Shown here one piece after another: positions 51,788 through 61,496 of a stretch of 64,000 nt of DNA. The notes under the pieces are model-generated. The model was not told where the DNA came from. It searched no databases and saw only the letters and a list, made by a program, of their open reading frames with translations. Made by a program: the position numbers and the translations under genes. Source of the DNA: Kribbella sp. VKM Ac-2569 (GTDB lineage: Bacteria; Actinomycetota; Actinomycetes; Propionibacteriales; Kribbellaceae); NCBI RefSeq assembly GCF_004216905.1, contig NZ_SGXJ01000001.1:1178001-1242000 (forward strand). The letters run 5' to 3'. The number at the start of each line of letters is the position of its first letter. The first letter of the stretch is position 1.

Positions 51788-53904
51788 GCGAAGGACCTGA
51801 GAAGCCTCGGCATATCGACGGGCGCGTCAACCGGATCGGGACGGACGACCTGATCAAGGCGTTCGGCTCACCTGCCGCTGATTTGGCAGGGCTGCGCGCG
51901 TACGTGGGTGAGCAGCTGAGGCGGCCGGCTTGGCCGTTGCCGGAGTGGGCTGAGGCGACTCGGTCCACACCGGACGCCGTACTAGCAGCTGCTGCTCCAC
52001 TACTGGACGGTGTTGATGTCACCGGACAGGGACTTGGGCGGTCGCAGCTGTATGGCTTCCACTACCTCGGCTGGCTCGCGCCTGGAGTGCAGGCGTGGTT
52101 GCTGACCGGTGACGAGCGCTACCTGCAGGCGTTCGAGCAACACCTCGATCAGTGGGTGGAGCAGCGTGACGCGGTGACCGGTGAGTGGCCGGGACTCGAC
52201 GTCATCTGGTACTCGCTCGGGACGTGGGCCCGCTGCCGCAGTCTGCTGCCGACACTCGAGGTCCTGACCTCCTCGCCACTGTCCGGACGCGTGTGGGGCC
52301 GGCTGGTCGCGACACTCATCGGCGGAGCCCGCTGGTCGTACGACGAGCATGACGTCTTCCGGCACGGGAACTGGCAACTGGTGTGCGCAACCGAGCTCCT
52401 GCACCTCAGCGCCGTACTTCCGTCTCTCGTGGAGTCTGCGGCGTGGGCGGAGCGTGCGCGGCAGCGGATCGAGGAGCACCTGCTGCTGGACATCTATCCG
52501 GACGGCGGGCACTACGAACGCTCCCCTGGGTACCACCGGATGGTGTTGACAGCTCTGCAGACCGCAGCACGGATCGACCCGGCTGTTGCGGCACATCCCC
52601 GTTTTGCCGCGATGCACACGTGGATGTGCGAACTGGTGTCGTCGGGCGGCTGGCTACCGCATCTGCAGGACAGTGGGATCGAGTGGCCGGCAGCGTCGTT
52701 GCTGCGCGGCAGCTACCTGCTGAACGACCCAGTGTTCGCGCGGGTCGCAGCGCAATGGATGTCGCCGTCGGAGCTCGCTGCGGAGGTGGCCACGTTTCCT
52801 GCCGGACCGGAGCAGTGGCTGACGCCGGGTGCGGTGCCTGAGTTGCCGCCGGCGACTGTGCTGCCGGAGTCGGGGTACACGATCCTGCGGAGCCCTGAAC
52901 TGCGTGCGGTGATCAACCACGGCCCGCACGTCGAGCACGAGTTGGAGTCGCACTCACATCGCGCCGTACTGGACCTGGTGCTCGACGGGTGGCAGCAGCC
53001 GTTGCTGTGGGAGGCGGGCGGTCCGCCGAGCTACGACGATCCGGAGTACCAGACGTGGTACCAGTCGGGCCGTGGCCACAACACGGTCCTCGTCGACGAC
53101 CAGGAGCTGTCGACGGACCGTGGTGTGCTCGTCGATCCGCTGGTGGACACCGGTGTGCTCGCGGTCTTCTCGGGCCGTCACCACGGCAACGGCATCGAGC
53201 AGACCCGAACGATCGCACTGGTCCGCGAGAGCCCGTCGTACGTCGTCGTCACCGACCACGCGCCGGACGCGCACACCTTCCGTGCTTGCTGGCATGCGCT
53301 GCACCCGTGGCGTGAGGTGGGCCCGCTCGCGTACGACGCCTCTGCACCCGACGGACCGGGCTTGCTGCTGATCGATGCCGGTGATGCTGCTGCAGTCGAG
53401 CTGACCGAGGGTGTGGCTCGTCATCCGGTGCTGGAGCGTCGGGCGGCTGAGTACGGCCCGCTGCATTCGCTCACGGTGACGCGGTCGACCGGCGACTTCA
53501 CGACGGTACTGGTGCCGCACGCCGGGGCTGAGCCGGGCGACGTGTCGGTGGATCGGGTCGATGGTGAGCTGGTGGTCGCCCTCGACGAGACGGTCGACCG
53601 GATCGGGCGGTCCACGTGGACACGGACCGTCGGCGGTCAGTTGTCCTGGGCAACCGGGTGGCGGGTGCGGACGCTGCCGGCACTCCTACGGGCGACCGAC
53701 GACGTCGACGTACTGGCCAGGCCGACCGGCGACAAGCTCCACTTCGAGATCACCTGTTCAGGACGCTGCGGGCTGTGGATCCGCGCACGCGGCGAGATCA
53801 GGCTCAACGGGATGCTGGTCGACGCGGTCGCCGAGGACGAGTGGGCGCACTTGACTCTTCCGTACGCCGGGGCGTGGACTGTTGACGGGGTTCGCTATGA
53901 GTGA
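51784..53904 (+). CDS. heparinase II/III-family polysaccharide lyase
   Basis: The 706-residue protein has an N-terminal alpha/alpha toroid (residues 60-350, with ARWSYDEHDVFRHGNWQL and the catalytic-region DGGHYERSPGYHRMVL) and a C-terminal antiparallel beta-sheet half with SHRAVLDLVLDG and a GHNTVLVDDQE-like strand, as in heparinase II/III and oligoalginate lyases. It cleaves a uronic-acid glycosidic bond by beta-elimination. There is no signal peptide, so it acts on imported oligosaccharides. The overlap with the dehydrogenase is four bases. Confidence 0.85.
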   Translation: MSEGPEKPRHIDGRVNRIGTDDLIKAFGSPAADLAGLRAYVGEQLRRPAWPLPEWAEATRSTPDAVLAAAAPLLDGVDVTGQGLGRSQLYGFHYLGWLAPGVQAWLLTGDERYLQAFEQHLDQWVEQRDAVTGEWPGLDVIWYSLGTWARCRSLLPTLEVLTSSPLSGRVWGRLVATLIGGARWSYDEHDVFRHGNWQLVCATELLHLSAVLPSLVESAAWAERARQRIEEHLLLDIYPDGGHYERSPGYHRMVLTALQTAARIDPAVAAHPRFAAMHTWMCELVSSGGWLPHLQDSGIEWPAASLLRGSYLLNDPVFARVAAQWMSPSELAAEVATFPAGPEQWLTPGAVPELPPATVLPESGYTILRSPELRAVINHGPHVEHELESHSHRAVLDLVLDGWQQPLLWEAGGPPSYDDPEYQTWYQSGRGHNTVLVDDQELSTDRGVLVDPLVDTGVLAVFSGRHHGNGIEQTRTIALVRESPSYVVVTDHAPDAHTFRACWHALHPWREVGPLAYDASAPDGPGLLLIDAGDAAAVELTEGVARHPVLERRAAEYGPLHSLTVTRSTGDFTTVLVPHAGAEPGDVSVDRVDGELVVALDETVDRIGRSTWTRTVGGQLSWATGWRVRTLPALLRATDDVDVLARPTGDKLHFEITCSGRCGLWIRARGEIRLNGMLVDAVAEDEWAHLTLPYAGAWTVDGVRYE

Positions 53905-54655
53905 CGATGTGACGAGCGGGTGGTTCGACGCGCGGATCGTCACCGGCGCGCATCCTGCCTCCCTGCTCCCACCCACCGACCGAGACGCGATCGCCGCGCA
54001 CCTGGACCGCTACGCGCTGTCCGGCGCCCTGGTGAGCGCGATGGCGTCGTGGTTGCACGACCCGATCGGCGGCAACGCGGAAGCCTCCGCGATCGCGCAC
54101 GACCTGGCCGACCGCGGCGTACTGGCGTGCTGGACCGCGGTCCCCGCGACGTCCGGTGAGCTCGACTCGCTGACCGCCCTGGTCGATCGCGCTGTGGACG
54201 ACGGCGTCGCGGCCTTCCGCATCCACCCCGCGTCGCACGGCTTCTCCCCCGCTTTGCTCAACGACCTGTACGCCGCACTCCAGACCAACCGCCTGCCGTT
54301 GTGCGTCGATGCCGCGGAACTCTCCTGGCCGGACCTGAACACGATCGCGACCCGCTTCCCGGAGCTGCCGATCGTCGTGTCGAACCTCGGCTACCGGAAG
54401 CTCCGCGAACTCTGGGCCGCGCTTGTTGGCCACACCAACGTCTTCGTCGATCTCGTCGATTTCGCCGCGCACCAGGGCGTCGAGTGGCTCGTCGCCAACG
54501 ACCTCGCCGACCGGCTGCTGTTCGCGACCGGTCTCGGGGTCCGTGATCCCGGCGAGAGCATCGTCCGGCTCGCATGGTCCGGTCTCGACGACGCGACGGT
54601 CCGCCTCGTCGGCTCCGAGAACGCGCGTCGGCTGCTCCAGGGAGTCCGAGCATGA
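53897..54655 (+). CDS. amidohydrolase-fold protein lacking catalytic metal ligands
   Basis: The 252-residue protein aligns by pattern with the next gene product along its whole length (same barrel, FRIHPASHGF against IKVHPSLHRY, FATGLGVRDPGE against FGSDFPFIDQ, ENARRLL against GNARKLF). The N-terminal metal-binding D-x-H-x-H is replaced by DARIVTG, the H of the GHAG segment by SNLG, and the catalytic Asp (FGSD) by FATG. It is therefore probably a non-catalytic partner or a changed enzyme. It overlaps the lyase gene by eight bases and the active paralog by four. Confidence 0.7.
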   Translation: MSDDVTSGWFDARIVTGAHPASLLPPTDRDAIAAHLDRYALSGALVSAMASWLHDPIGGNAEASAIAHDLADRGVLACWTAVPATSGELDSLTALVDRAVDDGVAAFRIHPASHGFSPALLNDLYAALQTNRLPLCVDAAELSWPDLNTIATRFPELPIVVSNLGYRKLRELWAALVGHTNVFVDLVDFAAHQGVEWLVANDLADRLLFATGLGVRDPGESIVRLAWSGLDDATVRLVGSENARRLLQGVRA

Positions 54656-55449
54656 TCGGGCGCCGGCCGCCGCATCGGATCGTCGACGTGCACGCGCACC
54701 TCGGCCCGTACTCGCTGTTCTTCATCCCCGAGTCGGACGCCGCGACGATGGTCGCGGTGATGGACCGGACCGGCACCGACGTCACCGTGCTCGCGGCGAA
54801 CCGCGCGATCCAGCAGGACGCGCACCTGGGCAACTCGCAGTCGCTCGCCGCGGTCGACGCGTACCCGGACCGGATCGCGGCGTACGCGGTCATCAATCCG
54901 TGGCAGGAGCCGGAGCGCGAGCTCGAGCGGCTCGCGGGCGACGACCGGTTCGTCGGCATCAAGGTGCACCCGAGCCTGCACCGCTACCCGGTCACCGGCG
55001 CGCGGTACGCCGCGGTGTGGGAGTTCGCCGAGTCCACCGGCTGTCCCGTGCTCAGTCACTCCGAGCACCAGTCGCCGTACGACGCGCCGCGGCTGTTCGA
55101 GGCGGTCGCGGAGCGCTACCCGGGTACGTCGGTGGTTCTCGGGCACGCCGGGATCACGCCAGCCGGGGTGGACGAGTCGATCGCGGCAGCCCGCCGGTAC
55201 GACTCGCTCTGGCTGGAAGTGTGCGGCTCTCAGATGACCGGGCCGCTGATCCGCGCAATGGTCGACGAGGTGGGCAGCGGGCGGGTGCTGTTCGGTTCCG
55301 ACTTCCCCTTCATCGACCAGCGCATGTCGCTGGGCCGCGTGGTCTGTGCACCGCTGACGGAGAGTCAACGCCAAGATGTTCTCAGCGGGAACGCCCGCAA
55401 GCTGTTCCGGTGGCGGCCGCTACCGGGAGAACGAGGGGTTGGCCAATGA
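54652..55449 (+). CDS. amidohydrolase-2 family enzyme (metal-dependent)
   Basis: The 265-residue TIM-barrel enzyme has the intact ligands: VDVHAHLG near 12-19, SHSEHQ, a GHAG segment and FGSDFPF. This set is that of the ACMSD/amidohydrolase-2 group, which hydrolyse lactones or amides or decarboxylate. It is co-translated with a degenerate paralog upstream and with the regulator gene downstream (both ATGA). In this cluster a sugar lactone is a plausible substrate, by inference. Confidence 0.82.
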   Translation: MIGRRPPHRIVDVHAHLGPYSLFFIPESDAATMVAVMDRTGTDVTVLAANRAIQQDAHLGNSQSLAAVDAYPDRIAAYAVINPWQEPERELERLAGDDRFVGIKVHPSLHRYPVTGARYAAVWEFAESTGCPVLSHSEHQSPYDAPRLFEAVAERYPGTSVVLGHAGITPAGVDESIAAARRYDSLWLEVCGSQMTGPLIRAMVDEVGSGRVLFGSDFPFIDQRMSLGRVVCAPLTESQRQDVLSGNARKLFRWRPLPGERGVGQ

Positions 55450-56813
55450 CGGAAGAGATGCAGCAGTCCGAGCCGGTGTCCGGCGAGCGGTTGCCGGCGG
55501 TGACGGTCGGGCTGTTCGGGCCGCGCCGGCTGGTCAAGACGATGTCGGAGGTCGGCCAGGAGGTCGCGGAGCGGTCCGTGCACGGCGTGCGGTTCCTGAC
55601 CGGCGGGTACGACGACCTGTCCGAAGCCGAGGAGCGCTACCTGCGGCTGCGGGACCGGATCGACGCGGCGGTGTTCCCCGGCCCGTGGGCGTTCGACCTG
55701 GCGACGACCGGCCACTGGCTCACCGTTCCGTCGACCCACCTGCCGCTGACCGGCGCCGCGCTGTACGCCGCCCTGCTGCGGGCCTCGCTGACGATCAAGG
55801 ACGTCGACCTGAGCCGGGTCAGCATCGACTCGCTCTCACTCGCGGACGTCTCCGAGGCGTACAGCGAGATCAGCCTGGACACCGCCCAGGTGTACGACGT
55901 CCCGTACGAGGGCCCCGAGTCCGTCGCGGGATTCGCTGCGTTCCACCGGGAGAAGTGGGAACGCCAGCACACCACGCTGGCGCTGACCACGATCCTGGCC
56001 GTGGAGCGTGAACTGCGCGCGGACGGCGTACCGGTGCTGCGGATCGCGCCGACGCGATCGAGCGTGCGGGATGCGCTGGAGACCGCCGTACTGCTCGGCC
56101 AGGGCACCCGGATGGGAGCGCATCAGCTCGCGATGATCGCCGTACAGGTCATTCCGACCGGTGCGTCGCGGGCAGAGTCGGGTGACTACTGGCAGCAGGA
56201 GCTGGCGCTGTCGACGCACCAGAAGCTGCTGTCCGAGGCCCGCCAGGTCGGTGCGTCAGTCACGCGCCGGTCCGACACGCTCTTCCTGGTCACCACGACG
56301 TACGGCGCTCTGCTGCGGCTGACTGAGCAGTTCGCGGTCGCGCCCTTCCTAGGCGCGTTGACTGCCCAGCTCGGCGTGCCTGTCGCTGTAGGCGCCGGCA
56401 CCGGCCAGACCGCTCGTGCTGCTGAGGCAAACGCCCTCATGGCCGTTGAGGACTCGGTAGCGGCAGGCGGCAAGGTGGCCGTGTACCTAGACGGCAGCAG
56501 CGACCGGGTGGACCTCGAGCCCGGCCCTGCGACGACTGAGTCCGCACCGGTCGACGGGACGTCGCCGATCGACCAGCGGGCGCTGGAGATCGTCACGTCG
56601 ATCGCCTCTGCCATGAGCTCGACTCCTGGTCGTCAGGTGGTCGTGGACGTCGAGAGCGTCGCCGCGATCATGCAGGTCACCCAGCGGACCGGCCGCCGGA
56701 TGCTGAAGGAGCTGGTCGAGGCAGGTCTCGCCTGGCCGCTGCCCCCGGCTCGCTCGACCGCTGGCGGCCGGCCACGCCAGCAGTTCCGCTTACTCACCGA
56801 GAAGCTCGACTGA
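55446..56813 (+). CDS. putative transcriptional regulator with C-terminal winged helix (455 aa)
   Basis: I cannot name the family. The N-terminal 110 residues (VTVGLFGPRRLVKTMSEVGQEV) look like a receptor-like alpha/beta domain. The middle (GQGTRMGAHQLAMIAVQVI to GVPVAVGAGTGQTARAAEANALMAV) resembles the degenerate GGDEF-like domain of CdaR/PucR-type regulators. The end (VESVAAIMQVTQRTGRRMLKELVEAGLAWPLPPAR) is a winged helix-turn-helix. Its position at the end of the lyase operon, overlapping the amidohydrolase by four bases, suggests that it regulates this cluster. Confidence 0.65.
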   Translation: MTEEMQQSEPVSGERLPAVTVGLFGPRRLVKTMSEVGQEVAERSVHGVRFLTGGYDDLSEAEERYLRLRDRIDAAVFPGPWAFDLATTGHWLTVPSTHLPLTGAALYAALLRASLTIKDVDLSRVSIDSLSLADVSEAYSEISLDTAQVYDVPYEGPESVAGFAAFHREKWERQHTTLALTTILAVERELRADGVPVLRIAPTRSSVRDALETAVLLGQGTRMGAHQLAMIAVQVIPTGASRAESGDYWQQELALSTHQKLLSEARQVGASVTRRSDTLFLVTTTYGALLRLTEQFAVAPFLGALTAQLGVPVAVGAGTGQTARAAEANALMAVEDSVAAGGKVAVYLDGSSDRVDLEPGPATTESAPVDGTSPIDQRALEIVTSIASAMSSTPGRQVVVDVESVAAIMQVTQRTGRRMLKELVEAGLAWPLPPARSTAGGRPRQQFRLLTEKLD

Positions 56814-56846
56814 CCTCTCTCGATTGACCTCTCTCGATTGACCTTG
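56805..56846 (+). repeat. three tandem 14-base repeats across the regulator stop codon
   Basis: CTCGACTGACCTCT, CTCGATTGACCTCT and CTCGATTGACCTTG follow each other without gap. The first holds the last codons and the TGA stop of the regulator; the others fill the space before the aminotransferase. Slippage is the likely origin. Confidence 0.8.
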
Positions 56847-56855
56847 GAGAAGCCT

Positions 56856-58157
56856 GTGCAGACTCGCCGTCACGACCACGCAGACCGCCTGTACGCGCGC
56901 GCCCGACAGGTGATCGCAGGCGGTGTCTCCAGCGACGCACGGCGCGCCGACCGGCCGCTGTTCGTGGACCACGCCCGCGGCGCCGAGCTGTGGGACGTGG
57001 ACGGCAACAGGTACCTGGACTACGTGCTCGGCCAGGGCCCGAACCTGCTCGGCCACGCCGCACCACTCGTCGCCGACGCGGTCTCCGACCAGGTACGCCG
57101 TGGCGTCGCGTACGCCGCCCAGCACGAGTTGGAGGCACAGGTCGCCGAACGCCTGTGCAGCATGGTGCCGGCTGCGGAACTGGTCCGCTTCAACACCGTC
57201 GGCTCGGAGGCGGTGCACGGCGCGATCCGGCTGGCCCGCGGCCACACCGGGCGCCCGAAGATCGTGAAGTTCGAGGGCAACTATCACGGCTGGCTCGACC
57301 CGGTCCTCTACAGCGTGCATCCGGACCTCGCGCTGGCCGGCGATGCCCGGCACCCCACCGCGGTCGGCGGTACGGCGGGCCAGCCGCGGCACGACGCCGA
57401 CGACCTGATCGTCCTGCCCTACAACGATCTGCCTGCTGTCGCTGAGGTGTTCGCACGGAGTGGGGACGAGATCGCCGCGGTCATCCTCGAGCCGCTGCTC
57501 TGCAACACCGGCTGCATCACGCCGGCACCTGGTTATCTCGAAGGGCTCCGGGAGCTGACCGAGCAGCACGGATCGTTACTGATCTTCGACGAGATCATCA
57601 CCGGGTTCCGGGTCGCTCCGGGCGGGGCCGGTGAGCTGCTGGGCGTCGTACCCGATCTGGCCGCGTTCGGGAAGGCGATGGCCGGCGGGATGCAGGTGTC
57701 CGCACTGGTCGGCTCGGCCGAGGTGATGGGGACGATCGCGGACGGGAAGGTCGCGCACGCCGGGACGTTCAACTCCCATCCGGTGGGGATGGCCGCCGCC
57801 GACGCGGTACTGCGTCATCTCGACGAGCACCGCGACGACGTGTATCCACCACTGACCGCGACAGGCCAACGGTTGATGGCCGGCCTGCGCGCGGCAGCTG
57901 CAAAGCATGGGGTGCCGCTGCTCGTGGACGGTCCCGGTCCGGTGCTCCAGACGTACATCACGGACCAGGCCGCCGTCACGGACTACCGCACGTTCGCTGC
58001 CTGCGACCGGGCCGCGATGACTCGCTTCCACGCGGGGCTGTTCGCTGCCGGCATCAGCATCGTCCCGCGCGGGTTGTGGTTCCTCTCCACCGAGCACACC
58101 GCAGACCACGTCGACGAGACTATTGCGGTAGCAGACTCAGTGCTCGCTGCGCTTTAG
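56856..58157 (+). CDS. class III aminotransferase, glutamate-1-semialdehyde aminomutase-like
   Basis: The 433-residue PLP enzyme has the fold-type I features: the cofactor-binding segment GSEAVHGAIRLAR, FEGNYHGW, the acid FDEIITGFR and the Lys in FGKAMAGGM near 273. It resembles HemL, but the catabolic setting argues for another role, for example transamination of an amino- or keto-sugar product. GTG 56856 is chosen because GGAG lies eight bases upstream; a TTG 18 bases earlier is also in frame. It is the last gene of the plus-strand unit. Confidence 0.85.
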   Translation: MQTRRHDHADRLYARARQVIAGGVSSDARRADRPLFVDHARGAELWDVDGNRYLDYVLGQGPNLLGHAAPLVADAVSDQVRRGVAYAAQHELEAQVAERLCSMVPAAELVRFNTVGSEAVHGAIRLARGHTGRPKIVKFEGNYHGWLDPVLYSVHPDLALAGDARHPTAVGGTAGQPRHDADDLIVLPYNDLPAVAEVFARSGDEIAAVILEPLLCNTGCITPAPGYLEGLRELTEQHGSLLIFDEIITGFRVAPGGAGELLGVVPDLAAFGKAMAGGMQVSALVGSAEVMGTIADGKVAHAGTFNSHPVGMAAADAVLRHLDEHRDDVYPPLTATGQRLMAGLRAAAAKHGVPLLVDGPGPVLQTYITDQAAVTDYRTFAACDRAAMTRFHAGLFAAGISIVPRGLWFLSTEHTADHVDETIAVADSVLAAL

Positions 58158-58270
58158 TCCCAGCAGGTGCCGGGGCGAACGGCTTGTGCGGTCCTGGTTG
58201 CAGGTCGCGCCGTGCCGGCGCCGGGGCGCGCGGCTAGTGCCCGGCTGCTCCTGTCGCGTCCGCCACGAGA

Positions 58271-58310
58271 AGGAGGCCGGGAACCCGTCTGGTGACGGTC
58301 CCGGCCTCCT
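58271..58310. terminator. terminator between aminotransferase and clpX
   Basis: AGGAGGCCGGGA pairs with TCCCGGCCTCCT, with an inner ACCCGTC/GACGGT stem. It lies just past the end of clpX on the minus strand and can also end transcription from the plus strand. Confidence 0.75.
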
Positions 58311-58327
58311 GCTGAAGCGTGAAGCTC

Positions 58328-59626
<1,299 letters not shown>

Positions 59627-59771
59627 CGGGGCAGATCCCTTCTATCCGATGCGCAATCGAACTGTGCAGAACATCATGGGCCGGGAGGGCGTAGGCCGCA
59701 GGAACCGGGACGATCGTCAGTACCCCGATCCGATTTCGACGGTACCCCGTCCGGGGCCGAAAAACCGCGCT

Positions 59772-59801
59772 CGCCACCGGGTTGTGACTACGCCGGTGGC
59801 G
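59772..59801 (-). terminator. terminator after clpP2
   Basis: On the minus strand CGCCACCGG pairs with CCGGTGGCG and is followed within ten bases by TTTTT. It separates clpP1-clpP2 from clpX. Confidence 0.65.
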
Positions 59802-59856
59802 AACGCGTCCTGCTCTTGACAACCGGTCAGACCGGCCCGGCCTGAACTGAACCCGT

Positions 59857-60468
59857 TCAGACGCCGGCCGGGACCGGGGCCTTGAGAGACTCGAACACCT
59901 GGTCGATCAGCCCGTACTCAACGGCCTGCTCGGCGGTCAGGAACTTGTCCCGCTCGATGTCGCGGGACACCTCCTGGATGTCCTTGCCGCTCGCGTCGGC
60001 GATCATCCTCTCCAGCAGCGCACGCAGCCGGAGGATCTCGTTCGCCTGGATCTCGATGTCGCTCGACTGGCCGTAGGTGCCCTCGGTCGCCGGCTGGTGA
60101 ATGATGATCCGGCTGTTCGGCAGCGCGAACCGCTTGCCCGGCGTACCGGCGGCGAGCAGCACGGCGGCGGCCGAGGCGGCCTGGCCGAGGCAGACCGTCG
60201 AGACGTCCGGCTTGATGTAGCGGATCGTGTCGTAGATCGCGGTCAGCGCGGTGAACGAGCCGCCCGGGGAGTTGATGTAGATGCTGATGTCGCGGTCGGA
60301 GTCCATCGACTGCAGGCAGAGCAGCTGCGCCATCACGGCGTTCGCGATCTCGTCGCTGATCGGCGTACCCAGGAAGATGATCCGGTCCTCGAAGAGCTTC
60401 GTGTACGGATCGATCCGGCGCATGCCGTACGACGTGCGCTCCTCCCACTGCGGGATGAAGTAGTTCAT
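59857..60468 (-). CDS. clpP2: ATP-dependent Clp protease proteolytic subunit ClpP2
   Basis: The 203-residue serine protease has the catalytic Ser99 (GQAASAAAV), His124 (IIIHQP) and the Asp near 171. It forms mixed rings with ClpP1 in actinobacteria. It lies 28 bases after clpP1. The names P1 and P2 follow gene order as in mycobacteria. Confidence 0.93.
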   Translation of the reverse strand: MNYFIPQWEERTSYGMRRIDPYTKLFEDRIIFLGTPISDEIANAVMAQLLCLQSMDSDRDISIYINSPGGSFTALTAIYDTIRYIKPDVSTVCLGQAASAAAVLLAAGTPGKRFALPNSRIIIHQPATEGTYGQSSDIEIQANEILRLRALLERMIADASGKDIQEVSRDIERDKFLTAEQAVEYGLIDQVFESLKAPVPAGV

Positions 60469-60496
60469 GTGCTTCCTTAACTGACGAAGTGGGAGA

Positions 60497-61120
60497 TCAG
60501 GAGTTCGGGCTGCCCGAGCTGAGCTGGGCAGCGCTGGTGACCACGTGGTCGATGAAGCCGTACTCCTTCGCCTGGTCGGCGGTGAACCAGCGGTCCCGGT
60601 CGGCGTCGTTCTCGACCTGGTCGAGCGCCTGGCCGGTGTGCTCGGAGATCAGCCGGAACAGCAGCGCCTTCAGGTGCAGTGACTGCTCGGCCTGGATCTT
60701 GATGTCGGACGCCGTACCGCCCATACCGCCGGAGGGCTGGTGCATCATGATCCGCGCGTGCGGCAGCGCGTACCGCTTGTTCTTCGCGCCGGCGCAGAGC
60801 AGGAACTGGCCCATCGAGGCGGCCAGGCCCATCCCGACCGTGGCGACGTCGTTGGAGATCCACTGCATGGTGTCGTAGATCGCCATGCCGGAGTCCACCG
60901 AGCCACCCGGAGAGTTGATGTACAACCAGATGTCCGCGTTCGGGTCCTGTGCGTTCAGCAGCAGCATCTGCGCGCAGATCGCGTTCGCGTTGTCGTCGCG
61001 GACCTCGGACCCCAGGAAGATGATCCGGTTCTTCCGCAACTCCCGGTAGATGTCGTTTTCGTCTCCGCCGGATCCGTTGCCGCCCGCGGCGGTGGGGCTG
61101 GCTGCAAATGTCTCGTTCAC
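60497..61120 (-). CDS. clpP1: ATP-dependent Clp protease proteolytic subunit ClpP1
   Basis: The 207-residue protein has a Gly-rich propeptide-like start ([18 protein letters not shown]), catalytic Ser102 (LAASMGQ) and His127 (MMHQPS). It is the first gene of the clpP1-clpP2 unit. Candidate ClgR boxes lie 50-90 bases upstream. Confidence 0.93.
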   Translation of the reverse strand: MNETFAASPTAAGGNGSGGDENDIYRELRKNRIIFLGSEVRDDNANAICAQMLLLNAQDPNADIWLYINSPGGSVDSGMAIYDTMQWISNDVATVGMGLAASMGQFLLCAGAKNKRYALPHARIMMHQPSGGMGGTASDIKIQAEQSLHLKALLFRLISEHTGQALDQVENDADRDRWFTADQAKEYGFIDHVVTSAAQLSSGSPNS

Positions 61121-61443
61121 GAACCCGACATTACTGGGCGAGAGCGACAGACCTAAGGCTGGGCCGGAGGTGTTCGCTCACGGCGCACCGTTCGTCTGCT
61201 CTGAGCGAATTCGGGCGCATTCACCAGCCGCACAGGACAACGGATCCGGACTCGTCGTCCGCTGCCTCGTCAGGTACTTCGCGGCGGTCCGGCAGCTCCG
61301 GCTCCCGCCGTACCTCAGGCTCCTGCAGCAGCGCGGCCACACCCGCCCCCTCCGCGTTCGACCCACAACACTCCGGAAATCGTTTCACCGGCCACGCTAG
61401 GCCAGGTTTCTTACGGTCGCGTCGCAATCGTCCGGCGAACATG
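61121..61443. other. gene-free control region of clpP1
   Basis: About 320 bases with no supported gene. The right part, 61212-61443, shows no clear motif. The left part holds the ClgR-like boxes and the clpP1 promoter. Confidence 0.5.
61171..61211 (-). promoter_or_regulatory. candidate ClgR boxes upstream of clpP1
   Basis: TTCGCTCACGGCGCAC (about 61173-61188, plus strand) matches the CGCY-N-A-N-R-GCG core bound by ClgR, the activator of clp genes in actinobacteria. A second copy with one core change (TTCGCTCAGAGCAGAC read on the minus strand) lies at about 61194-61211. Confidence 0.55.
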
Positions 61444-61484
61444 CGTACGGCCCGGACCCACCCTGAGGGGATCCGGGCCGTACG
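61444..61484 (-). terminator. trigger factor terminator
   Basis: CGTACGGCCCGGA pairs with TCCGGGCCGTACG around a 15-base loop, 12 bases past the tig stop on the minus strand. The stem is 13 perfect base pairs. Confidence 0.8.
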
Positions 61485-61496
61485 GCGAGACGTTGC

